From a bacterium (GTDB lineage Bacteria; Ratteibacteria; UBA8468; B48-G9; JAFGKM01), in the NCBI GenBank assembly GCA_035371905.1, contig DAORXQ010000038.1, positions 1 through 14,782 on the forward strand: a stretch of 14,782 nucleotides of DNA, given 5' to 3'. Below are positions 1 to 6,255 of the stretch, one piece after another. Under the pieces are notes generated by a model, which saw only the letters and a list, made by a program, of their open reading frames with translations, was not told the DNA's origin and made no database searches. Numbering within the stretch: the first letter of the stretch is position 1; each line of letters begins with the position of its first letter. The position numbers were made by a program, and so were the translations under genes.

Positions 1-325
1 ATATCTTTTTCTCATTTATTATTATATCATTTGGAAACTTTATTTTGCAATTTTCTATTCCAAAATTTTTCATTGTTTCAACCAAACTTAATGAAATTAT
101 CTCTGAAAGAAAATCAGTAATTTTGCTTTTTTTCAAAACAAATGAAAAATATAAACCACCTTCAGGAGACAGCCACTTCCTTCCGTATCTTCCCCTTCCC
201 TCTGTTTGAATTTCAGCAACAACAATTCCCTCTTTATTTTCTTTTATCAGATTTTTAGCAATATCCATTGTAGAGGTAACTTCTTTATAGAAATAAACTG
301 GATAACCTTCAATTTCCATATTCAT
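1..325 (-). CDS. birA: Biotin--[acetyl-CoA-carboxylase] ligase, partial (C-terminus beyond the window)
   Basis: Reading the minus strand from an ATG at 325 gives an open frame of about 108 codons that runs off the left edge. It starts MNMEIEGYPVYFYKEVTSTMD. The catalytic N-terminal signature of biotin protein ligases is clear: STMD near residue 18, the GRGRYGRKW biotinyl-AMP loop near residues 44-52, and KFPNDIIINEKK near residue 97, where most homologues have KWPND. The family makes biotinyl-5'-AMP and transfers biotin to a lysine of carboxylase carrier proteins. There is no N-terminal helix-turn-helix, so this is the monofunctional class rather than a biotin repressor. Its start lies inside the 3' end of coaX (17-base overlap), so the two are probably co-transcribed and translationally coupled. 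A second in-frame ATG at 319 is also possible. Confidence 0.9.
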   Translation of the reverse strand, partial: MNMEIEGYPVYFYKEVTSTMDIAKNLIKENKEGIVVAEIQTEGRGRYGRKWLSPEGGLYFSFVLKKSKITDFLSEIISLSLVETMKNFGIENCKIKFPNDIIINEKKI

Positions 326-1034
326 CAAGGATTATATTTATTCCTTCAAGAGTTAAATATTTTCTCAATTTCTTTTCAAAACTCAAAAGTCTGTAAATTT
401 TTTCACTCCATCCACCTGTAAGAACAACATTTGAAGTTTCAAAATCTTTTTTAATCTTTGAAACTATTTTCTCAATACTTCCTGATATTCCATAAAGAAG
501 TCCAAGGTTTATGGCAGAAGATGTATCTTTCCCAATACTTCTACATTTTTTTTCTTCTATTTCCTTTATTAAAGCAGTATTTTTTAAAGAATTAATCCAC
601 AATTCAGGACCTGGTAATATAAAACCACCTATAAAGAATTTATTTTTATCAACAACATCAATTGTTAAACCAGTTCCGATATCAATAACTATAACAGGCC
701 AACCAAAAATTTCAGAAGCACCTTTACAGTTAACAATTCTATCAATACCTATTTTTTCAGGATTTTTTATTTTAAGTTTCATACCGCAGATTTTATAATT
801 CAAAAACAATGGTTCAATTTTAAAAATTTTTTTAACCTCTTTTTCAACTAAAAAATTCAAATCAGGGAAAACAGATGAAATACCACATTTTTTTATTTTA
901 AAATTTTTCCAATCTTCTGGAAAGGATATTTTTCCAAATTCAGAATTCAAACAGGAAAAAAATCTGTAAATTCTTTTTCCTTTAAATACACCTGCTTTTA
1001 TTCTTTTATTTCCAATATCAATTGTAAGGTTCAT
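309..1034 (-). CDS. coaX: Type III pantothenate kinase
   Basis: The 241-residue protein phosphorylates pantothenate in the first step of CoA synthesis. Class III kinases belong to the ASKHA fold. Visible motifs are MNLTIDIGN at the N-terminus (phosphate loop with catalytic Asp6), PEKIGIDR near 92-99, VIDIGTGLTIDV near 116-127, GGFILPGP near 136-143, and GKDTSSAINLGLLYG near 168-182. The start is ambiguous. The ATG at 1034 places the first beta strand at residue 2, as in the family, but has almost no Shine-Dalgarno. An in-frame TTG at 1076 has GAGGAA at 1085-1090, 8 bases upstream, and would add 14 residues (MKILCFWFRFYLKK). I chose 1034 on family fit. The gene overlaps birA downstream. It diverges from the porin, and no convincing promoter of its own was found among that gene's tandem promoters. 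Confidence 0.92.
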   Translation of the reverse strand: MNLTIDIGNKRIKAGVFKGKRIYRFFSCLNSEFGKISFPEDWKNFKIKKCGISSVFPDLNFLVEKEVKKIFKIEPLFLNYKICGMKLKIKNPEKIGIDRIVNCKGASEIFGWPVIVIDIGTGLTIDVVDKNKFFIGGFILPGPELWINSLKNTALIKEIEEKKCRSIGKDTSSAINLGLLYGISGSIEKIVSKIKKDFETSNVVLTGGWSEKIYRLLSFEKKLRKYLTLEGINIILDEYGN

Positions 1035-1090
1035 TTTCTTTAAATAAAATCTAAACCAAAAACATAAAATTTTCAAGTTTTAATTTCCTC

Positions 1091-1118
1091 TTGACAAAAA
1101 TAAAAAGATGTGTATAAA
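1091..1118 (+). promoter_or_regulatory. Tandem promoter P1 of porin gene
   Basis: TTGACA at 1091-1096, a 16-base spacer, then TATAAA at 1113-1118. This is the distal copy of three similarly spaced sigma70-type promoters reading toward the porin. The -35 box abuts the possible coaX Shine-Dalgarno on the other strand. Confidence 0.5.
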
Positions 1119-1139
1119 TAAAAATTGAATATGTTAAAC

Positions 1140-1167
1140 TTGACAAATTTGAAAATTTGAGTATAAA
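1140..1167 (+). promoter_or_regulatory. Tandem promoter P2 of porin gene
   Basis: TTGACA at 1140-1145, a 16-base spacer, then TATAAA at 1162-1167. It lies inside the left half of a direct repeat whose right half contains P3. Confidence 0.6.
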
Positions 1168-1173
1168 ATAAAC

Positions 1174-1202
1174 TTGACAGATTGAAAATTTAAAGGTATA
1201 AT
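1174..1202 (+). promoter_or_regulatory. Tandem promoter P3 of porin gene (consensus)
   Basis: TTGACA at 1174-1179, a 17-base spacer, then TATAAT at 1197-1202: a perfect sigma70 consensus. The -10 context AAGGTATAATA is identical to that of the tRNA-Glu promoter at the right end of the window. The predicted start, about 1209, is only a few bases before the base of the leader stem at 1212. Confidence 0.8.
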
Positions 1203-1211
1203 AAACAAAGA

Positions 1212-1306
1212 GTTTATGCTACTTCTTCCTGACTTTAAAAATGCCGGAAAGGAGGTGAAGAAAAAACAAAAAGGCAGAAAGTCAGAAAAAGAAGAAGAGC
1301 ATAAAC
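1212..1306 (+). promoter_or_regulatory. Structured 5' leader of porin mRNA with Shine-Dalgarno-like loop
   Basis: Bases 1212-1236 can pair with 1278-1306 in about 24 base pairs: 9 bp (1212-1220 with 1298-1306), a bulged A at 1221, 7 bp (1222-1228 with 1291-1297), a five-A bulge at 1286-1290, and 8 bp (1229-1236 with 1278-1285). Inside, TGCC at 1242-1245 pairs with GGCA at 1273-1276. The apical loop holds AAAGGAGGTGA at 1248-1258, a perfect complement of the usual 16S rRNA 3' end. It is followed by no start codon. The true porin ribosome site is separate, at 1352-1359. I do not recognise a known riboswitch class. An mRNA-stabilising or ribosome-standby element is my inference. The divergent intergenic region from here to coaX holds nothing else I recognise. 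Confidence 0.6.
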
Positions 1307-1367
1307 AAAGGAAAAGAGATTTGTCCCGAAAAGGATAAGTTATAGATAACAAAAGGAGGAAGTAAAA

Positions 1368-2627
1368 ATGAGAAGTAGAATATTAAAAATCTTGATAGCG
1401 GTTTTTGCAGTTGCTTTAATTGCACCTGCATTTTCCGCTGTTGAGAATGTAAAAGTTGGTGGAGATATTGCTGTTTATGGAATATTAAGAGGTGATTTTG
1501 ACGCATGGGATACTGAAAAAATTCATGCTTTCCAGACAGCAGCAAGAGTTTATGTTTCAGTAGACCTTACTGATAATGTATCTACAATGATTAGAGTGAT
1601 TAATGAAAATGTATGGGGAAATGTAGATTGGGAATACGGAAACTTTGAAGGAATTCTTCTTGACCTTGCTTACATTAAAGTTTCAGACCTTCTTACACCA
1701 GGACTTTCTCTTACAGTTGGAAGACAGGAAATTCAACTGGGAGAAGGACTTGTTGTAGGAAGTCGTTTTAGAGCAGATATGTATCCAGATGTTGGACACC
1801 TTGCAGCAGTTGACCTTGGACTCAGAAAAGCATTTGATGCTATCAGATTGGACTATGCTGCAAGTGCTATGCCTTTAAACATAACTGCTTTCATGAGCAA
1901 AATAGATGAAGAATATTATGATGATACAGAGGATACAGACCTTTATGGCTTGAATCTTGGATTTAAACTTGCTGAGGTTGCTAATTTTGATGTTTACTAT
2001 GTAAAAGAAATGATTAGAGAAGACAATATGTCACTTGATACAGTTGGTGTAAGAGCAGTTGTAGGAATTCCAGCGGTTGAAGGACTTTCAATGAAAGCAG
2101 AATTTGCAAAACAGTTTGGAGATGATGATGTAGTAGATTTCAGTGGTTGGGCTTTACTTGCTGGATTTGAATACAAAATGGCAACTGCCATGGAACCAAC
2201 AATTAAGTTAAACTATGCAAGATATTCAGCAGACGATGAAGATACAGACAATGAAGATGAAGGATGGCGACTTGTATTTCCATCAAACACTGGTTCAAGA
2301 ATTGGTCCAATCCTTTATGCTTATGATACTTTCAATGGATTTGACTATGTAGAAAGCGGAAATGCTCAGTTCATCAATTTAGGAATTTCTTTTAAACCTG
2401 CAGAAAAAGTAAAAATTTCAATTGATGCATACTGGGATAGGTTTATACAACCAGTTGCAGGAACAAAAGATATCGGATTTGAAGTTGACCTTGGAATTGA
2501 ATGGGCAATTTCAGAAGACCTTACATTTGGTATCTGCGGTGGAAAACTTTTTGGTGGAGATTTATTTGAAAATGCAGACCTTGCAGACCCATGGCAGATT
2601 ATTGCTTCTATGAAAGTTGCTTTCTAA
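1368..2627 (+). CDS. Outer-membrane beta-barrel porin, alginate-export-like
   Basis: The 419-residue protein has a classic signal peptide (MRSRILKILIAVFAVALIAPAFSA, cleavage probably after residue 24). Alternating hydrophobic/polar strands follow throughout, and the C-terminus ends in Phe (SMKVAF), as needed for barrel assembly. The segment LTVGRQEIQLGEGLVVG (about residues 114-130) matches the GRQ...GEG element of alginate-export-type barrels and recurs in the second barrel of this window. It probably acts as a passive outer-membrane channel; the substrate is unknown. It is strikingly acidic, with DDEDTDNEDE near residue 288. AAAGGAGG at 1352-1359, 8 bases before the ATG, sets the start. Three promoters, a structured leader and a strong terminator make it monocistronic and probably abundant. 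Its codons are less AT-biased than its neighbours'. Confidence 0.8.
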   Translation: MRSRILKILIAVFAVALIAPAFSAVENVKVGGDIAVYGILRGDFDAWDTEKIHAFQTAARVYVSVDLTDNVSTMIRVINENVWGNVDWEYGNFEGILLDLAYIKVSDLLTPGLSLTVGRQEIQLGEGLVVGSRFRADMYPDVGHLAAVDLGLRKAFDAIRLDYAASAMPLNITAFMSKIDEEYYDDTEDTDLYGLNLGFKLAEVANFDVYYVKEMIREDNMSLDTVGVRAVVGIPAVEGLSMKAEFAKQFGDDDVVDFSGWALLAGFEYKMATAMEPTIKLNYARYSADDEDTDNEDEGWRLVFPSNTGSRIGPILYAYDTFNGFDYVESGNAQFINLGISFKPAEKVKISIDAYWDRFIQPVAGTKDIGFEVDLGIEWAISEDLTFGICGGKLFGGDLFENADLADPWQIIASMKVAF

Positions 2628-2641
2628 TTGATACAGAAATC

Positions 2642-2677
2642 AAACCCCGGCTATCTTTTTGGTAGCCGGGGTTTTTT
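2642..2677 (+). terminator. Intrinsic terminator of porin gene
   Basis: A G+C-rich hairpin: AAACCCCGGCTA at 2642-2653 pairs with TAGCCGGGGTTT at 2663-2674, with a short T-rich loop, and the RNA then continues as a run of U (2672-2677). It begins 15 bases after the porin stop and should isolate the porin from pyrE. Confidence 0.92.
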
Positions 2678-2751
2678 ATTTTATCCTTCTTTAATTTTGT
2701 TTTTTTATCCCTCACATTTTTTAGTAAATAGACCTTTATTAAAAAATTTCA

Positions 2752-2763
2752 TATGGTAAAATA
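2752..2763 (+). promoter_or_regulatory. Extended -10 promoter of pyrE
   Basis: TATGGTAAAATA contains a TGn extension before the -10 hexamer TAAAAT (2757-2762). No good -35 box lies 16-18 bases upstream. The same 12 bases recur before rfbC. The predicted start near 2769 leaves a short leader containing AAGGGA ahead of the pyrE ATG. Confidence 0.5.
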
Positions 2764-2783
2764 AATAAGAAAAAGGGATAAAT

Positions 2784-3341
2784 ATGATACAGGATGAAGA
2801 ACTTAAAAAAAGATTAAAAAAGATTATTCTGGAAAAAGGGGTTTTTTTTAAAGAAGTTGTTCTTTCAAGTGGAAAAAAGAGCAATTTTTATATTGACTGT
2901 AGAGTAATAACCCTATCTCCTGAAGGAATTTATCTTGTAAGTAAAATTATTTTTGAAATAATAAAAAATGAAGATATAGATGCAATAGGAGGACTTACTC
3001 TTGGAGCAGACCCTATAGTAAGTGGAGTTTCTTTAATCAGTTTTATTGAAAAAAAACCAGTAAATGCCTTTATAGTAAGAAATATTCAGAAAGAGCATGG
3101 AATGGGAAAACTTATTGAAGGGAATATTGAAAAAGGATGGAATGTTGCAATTGTTGATGATGTCGCAACAACAGGTTCTTCAATTATAAAAGCAATTAGT
3201 ACAGTTGAAAATTTTGGAGCAAAGGTAAAGAAGGTTATATGCATAGTTGACAGAGAAGAAGGAGCAAAAGAAATAATTGCAAAAAAAGGATACAAACTTG
3301 AACCTATTTTTACGAGGTCTGAACTCGTACAAATTGGATGA
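2784..3341 (+). CDS. pyrE: Orotate phosphoribosyltransferase
   Basis: The 185-residue enzyme converts orotate and PRPP to OMP in pyrimidine synthesis. The PRPP-binding signature VAIVDDVATTGSS is at residues 121-133. The orotate-side motif SSGKKSNFYIDCR is at 28-40. The mobile catalytic loop RNIQKEHGMGK is near 99-109. The length is close to the short archaeal and thermophile type (about 180-190) rather than the 210-residue enteric type. AAGGGA lies a few bases before the ATG. The 3' end overlaps the probable nadC start, so the two PRPP-using enzymes are likely translated from one message. Confidence 0.95.
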   Translation: MIQDEELKKRLKKIILEKGVFFKEVVLSSGKKSNFYIDCRVITLSPEGIYLVSKIIFEIIKNEDIDAIGGLTLGADPIVSGVSLISFIEKKPVNAFIVRNIQKEHGMGKLIEGNIEKGWNVAIVDDVATTGSSIIKAISTVENFGAKVKKVICIVDREEGAKEIIAKKGYKLEPIFTRSELVQIG

Positions 3342-4188
3342 AATAATAAGAAAGGCACTGGAAGAAGATATAGGAAATGGAGATATAACTACGAATGGGA
3401 TTTTTGATGAAAATTTTTTTATCTCTGCTGATTTAGTATGTAAAAGTAAAGGATTATTATGTGGCATTGAGGTCTTCAAGAGAGTTTTTTTATTCCTTTC
3501 TCCTGATTTCAAATTCAATTTTAAATATAACGATGGAGATTATATTAGTAAAAAAACAAAAATTGGTGAAGTTATTGGACCTGTGAAGGAATTGTTAAAA
3601 GGAGAAAGAACTGCATTAAATTTCTTACAGTTATTATCAGGAATTGCAACAGAAACAAGAAAACTTGTTGAAAAGACAGAAGGAAAATTCAAAATATATG
3701 ATACAAGAAAAACACATCCGAATTTAAGATTTCTTGAAAAATATGCTGTAAAAATGGGAGGTGGAGAAAATCATAGAGAAGGTCTTTATGATATGATTTT
3801 AATAAAGGACAATCATATAAAAGCATTAATGGAAAAAGAAAAAATTGATAAAATTTCAGCAATAAAAAAAGCAATTCAGAAAGCAAAAGAGTATACAAAA
3901 GGGAAATATAAGATTGAAATTGAGGTTGAAAATTATGATGAGGCGGTATGTGCATATTCAGAAGGAGTTGACATTATTATGTTTGACAATTCTGATATAG
4001 ATGATGTAAGAAAATTCTGTGAGTTTAAAAAAGGGAAAAAAGATTGTGAAATTGAAGTTAGTGGAAATATTGATTTAAAAAAGATAGAAATATTGAAAAA
4101 ATTAAATATTGATAGGGTCTCTATTGGGTATATCACACATTCTCCAGAAGCAGTTGATTTTTCATTAAAAATTAAAAAGGCGATATAA
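3298..4188 (+). CDS. nadC: Nicotinate-nucleotide pyrophosphorylase (quinolinate phosphoribosyltransferase)
   Basis: Decarboxylating transfer of phosphoribose to quinolinate gives nicotinate mononucleotide in de novo NAD synthesis. Visible motifs are EDIGNGDITT at the N-terminus, YDTRKTHPNLR (substrate-binding Arg/Lys/His), GGGENHREGLYDMILIKDNH, IEIEVENYDEA, IMFDN, EVSGNI, and VSIGYITHS near the C-terminus. No ATG lies at the 5' end. I chose TTG at 3298 because AAAGGA (3285-3290) sits 7 bases before it, giving 296 residues and a 44-base overlap with pyrE. Alternatives are TTG 3277 (303 residues), CTG 3319 (289, closest to the usual length before EDIG) and TTG 3334 (284). No nadA or nadB is in the window. 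The product is certain; the start is not. Confidence 0.93.
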   Translation: MNLFLRGLNSYKLDEIIRKALEEDIGNGDITTNGIFDENFFISADLVCKSKGLLCGIEVFKRVFLFLSPDFKFNFKYNDGDYISKKTKIGEVIGPVKELLKGERTALNFLQLLSGIATETRKLVEKTEGKFKIYDTRKTHPNLRFLEKYAVKMGGGENHREGLYDMILIKDNHIKALMEKEKIDKISAIKKAIQKAKEYTKGKYKIEIEVENYDEAVCAYSEGVDIIMFDNSDIDDVRKFCEFKKGKKDCEIEVSGNIDLKKIEILKKLNIDRVSIGYITHSPEAVDFSLKIKKAI

Positions 4189-4261
4189 AAATTTTCAAAA
4201 ATTTTTCTTAAAGAAAGAATAATATGCTTTCTAATATGGAAAGTACAGAAGAAATAAAAAA

Positions 4262-5029
4262 ATGGAATACTTTGATACTCACTGCCATCTTGACTTTGAA
4301 CAGTTTGATAATGATAGAAAAGAGGTTATTGAAAGAGCGAAAAATCAGAATGTTGAATATATTTTAAATGTTGGAACAGGTATTGAAAGCAGTAAAAAAG
4401 TTATAGAGATTGCTGAAAAATATGATTTTATTTTTGCATCTGTTGGAATTCATCCTCTTGATATTTCAGATTATGACATTGAGGATTTAAAAGAAATTGA
4501 AAAACTTGCAAAAAGAGAAAAAGTAATTGCAGTTGGAGAGACAGGTCTTGACTATTATTACTCAAAAGAAAATAAAGAAAAACAGAAAGATTTTTTTAGA
4601 GCACAGATTGAAATTGCAGGCAAATATAACCTTCCTTTAATAATTCATCAGAGAGAAAGTAAAAATGAACTTATAGAAATGATTGAAAAAGTAAAAATTC
4701 CTGAAAAAGTCGTTTTTCACTGTTTTGGAGGAGATAATGAACTTGCTGAATACTGTAAAAAAAGAGGATTTTTTATTTCTTTCACAGGAATTCTAACATT
4801 TAAAAATGCTAAAAATGTGAAAGAAGTAGCGAAAATTTATCCTGTTGAAAAAATTATGGTTGAAACAGATGCTCCATTTCTTGCACCTCAAATTTTCAGA
4901 GGAAAAAGGAATGAACCATTTATGGTAAAGTATATTGTTAAAGAACTGGCAGATTTAAAAGGAGAAAATGAGGGAAAAATAGCAGATATAATTTTTGAAA
5001 ATTCTTTGAATTTTTTCTTAAAAATATAA
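4262..5029 (+). CDS. tatD: TatD-family metal-dependent hydrolase (probable 3'-5' DNase)
   Basis: This is a 255-residue TIM-barrel amidohydrolase. The metal ligands of TatD enzymes are in place: His7 and His9 in DTHCHLD, Glu93 in GETGLDYY, His129 in IIHQRE, His153 in HCFGG, and Asp203 in ETDAPFLAP. NEP at 217-219 is also typical. Family members act as Mg-dependent 3'-5' exonucleases on DNA or RNA ends, or as D-aminoacyl-tRNA deacylase-like hydrolases. Despite the name there is no link to Tat secretion. A 73-base gap separates it from nadC. The ribosome site before the ATG is weak (AGAAGAAA), and TAATAT at 4232-4237 is only a speculative -10. The 3' end overlaps the region of the rfbC promoter. 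Confidence 0.93.
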   Translation: MEYFDTHCHLDFEQFDNDRKEVIERAKNQNVEYILNVGTGIESSKKVIEIAEKYDFIFASVGIHPLDISDYDIEDLKEIEKLAKREKVIAVGETGLDYYYSKENKEKQKDFFRAQIEIAGKYNLPLIIHQRESKNELIEMIEKVKIPEKVVFHCFGGDNELAEYCKKRGFFISFTGILTFKNAKNVKEVAKIYPVEKIMVETDAPFLAPQIFRGKRNEPFMVKYIVKELADLKGENEGKIADIIFENSLNFFLKI

Positions 5030-5036
5030 AAAAGTT

Positions 5037-5048
5037 TATGGTAAAATA
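5037..5048 (+). promoter_or_regulatory. Extended -10 promoter giving a leaderless rfbC message
   Basis: TATGGTAAAATA is identical over 12 bases to the element before pyrE. The -10 hexamer TAAAAT at 5042-5047 ends six bases before the rfbC ATG at 5054, so transcription should begin at or within a base or two of that ATG. No Shine-Dalgarno is present. No good -35 box is visible. Confidence 0.5.
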
Positions 5049-5053
5049 TAAAA

Positions 5054-5515
5054 ATGGAATTGATAGATGGTGTTAAAATAAAGGTTTTAAAAATTATTCC
5101 TGATGAAAGGGGAAGATTGATGGAGATTTTAAGGAGGGATGATGATATTTTTACTGAATTTGGACAGGTTTATATAACAACTGCATATCCAGGGGTTGTA
5201 AAGGCATGGCATGCACATAGATTTCAGGATGATAATATAACTGTTATAAAAGGGATGGCAAAAATTGTTCTATGTGATTTGAGAGAAGGAAGTTCAACAT
5301 ATAAAAAAATAAATGAATTTTTTGTTGGAGATTATAACCCTGTTTTAATTCATATTCCAAAACTTATTTGGCATGGTTTTAAGTGTATAAGTGAAAATGA
5401 GTGTATTGTTTTAAATATACCTACAAATGTTTATAATTATGAAAAACCAGATGAATTAAGATTACCATATAATACTCCTGAAATACCTTATGACTGGGAA
5501 AGGAGGAATTATTGA
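5054..5515 (+). CDS. rfbC: dTDP-4-dehydrorhamnose 3,5-epimerase-like cupin
   Basis: The 153-residue cupin resembles RmlC: DERGRLMEI at 17-25, AWHAHRFQDDN at 51-61 (candidate base His53 or His55), VIKGMAKIVLCDLREGS at 64-80, IPKLIWHGF at 101-109, and a C-terminal LPYNTPEIPYDWE. It lies directly before rfbA and rfbB, which supports a role in dTDP-hexose epimerisation or isomerisation. Two things are odd. It is about 30 residues shorter than classical RmlC. At the position where RmlC has its catalytic Tyr (the first Tyr of the 'LYK.TN.Y' strand), this protein reads VLNIPTNVY, so Asn121 seems to replace Tyr. It could be a mono-epimerase or a ketoisomerase. The stop codon overlaps the TTG start of rfbA. 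The message appears leaderless. Confidence 0.78.
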   Translation: MELIDGVKIKVLKIIPDERGRLMEILRRDDDIFTEFGQVYITTAYPGVVKAWHAHRFQDDNITVIKGMAKIVLCDLREGSSTYKKINEFFVGDYNPVLIHIPKLIWHGFKCISENECIVLNIPTNVYNYEKPDELRLPYNTPEIPYDWERRNY

Positions 5516-6255
5516 AAGGAATTGTTCTTGCTGGAGGACTTGGAACCCGTTTATACCCTTTAACAAAAGTAACAAATAAACATCTTCTTCCTGTTTACAA
5601 TAAGCCGATGATATATTATCCAATTCAGACACTTGTTGATGCTGGAATAAAAGATATACTTATTGTTACAGGAGGAAACTCTGCTGGCGATTTTTTGAAA
5701 TTACTTGGAAATGGAAGAGAATTTGGTCTTTCACATTTAAGTTTTGTATATCAGGAAGGAGAAAGCGGAATTGCAGATGCTCTTTCACTTGCAGAACATT
5801 TCTGTGATGGAGATAAAATGGTTGTTATTCTTGGAGATAATATAATAGAGAAAAGTATAAAAAAGGAAGTTGAGATATTTGAAAAACAACCAAAAGGAGC
5901 AAGAATTTTATTAAAGGAAGTAGAAAATCCTGAAAGATTTGGAGTACCTGAAATAAAGGATGGAAAAATAGTAAGAATAATTGAAAAACCAAAAATACCA
6001 CCATCAAAATTTGCTGTTACGGGTATATATATGTATGACAGTCAGGTTTTTGATATAATAAGAACATTAAAGCCATCTGAAAGGGGAGAACTTGAAATAA
6101 CAGATGTGAATAATAAATATCTTGAAATAGGACAACTAACTTATGGAATTCTTGAAGGATGGTGGACAGATGCAGGAACTTTTGATTCACTTTTAAGAGC
6201 AAATATACTTGTCGCACAAAAAATTAAGGAGGAGGACGGGGCTCAGAAAAGATGA
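5512..6255 (+). CDS. rfbA: Glucose-1-phosphate thymidylyltransferase
   Basis: The 247-residue nucleotidyltransferase makes dTDP-glucose from dTTP and glucose-1-phosphate. The signature GGLGTRLYPLT at 8-18 binds the nucleotide phosphates. NKHLLPVYNKPMIYYP at 22-37, LGDN at 108-111 (metal-binding Asp), IIEKPK near 156-161, GELEITD at 192-198 and WWTDAGT at 217-223 follow in order. It is the short form, lacking the roughly 40 C-terminal residues of classical RmlA. The start is TTG at 5512, overlapping the rfbC stop as TTGA. AAAGGAGG at 5499-5506, five bases upstream, makes this start convincing. The stop overlaps the rfbB ATG as ATGA, so translation is probably coupled across all three genes. 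Confidence 0.93.
   Translation: MKGIVLAGGLGTRLYPLTKVTNKHLLPVYNKPMIYYPIQTLVDAGIKDILIVTGGNSAGDFLKLLGNGREFGLSHLSFVYQEGESGIADALSLAEHFCDGDKMVVILGDNIIEKSIKKEVEIFEKQPKGARILLKEVENPERFGVPEIKDGKIVRIIEKPKIPPSKFAVTGIYMYDSQVFDIIRTLKPSERGELEITDVNNKYLEIGQLTYGILEGWWTDAGTFDSLLRANILVAQKIKEEDGAQKR

Larger units (their letters stand above)
1139..1206 (+). repeat. Imperfect direct repeat duplicating a promoter
   Basis: Two adjacent units of about 34 bases (1139-1172 and 1173-1206) both begin CTTGACA, share TTGAAAATTT and end in a TATAA-type -10 box. Each contains one promoter (P2 and P3). The arrangement suggests that one promoter arose as a tandem duplication of the other. Confidence 0.6.

Noticed and set aside
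206..421. Plus-strand ORF of 71 codons over birA/coaX
   Set aside because: It is antisense to two well-supported genes, has no recognisable domain and no ribosome site, and its composition is that of a reversed coding strand.
1111..1138. Minus-strand promoter for coaX (TTTAAC, 16 bases, TATACA)
   Set aside because: The -35 matches consensus at only about three of six positions, and the boxes lie within the overlapping porin promoters. Not distinguishable from AT-rich background.
1209..1338. Known riboswitch or attenuator in the porin leader
   Set aside because: The stem is long and the loop purine-rich, with no conserved core of a class I recognise and no terminator hairpin before the porin start.
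4213..4245. Small inverted repeat (AGAAAG/CTTTCT, and CTTTC/GAAAG) between nadC and tatD
   Set aside because: It is only 5-6 A+T-rich pairs with no U-run in register, too weak to call a terminator or operator.
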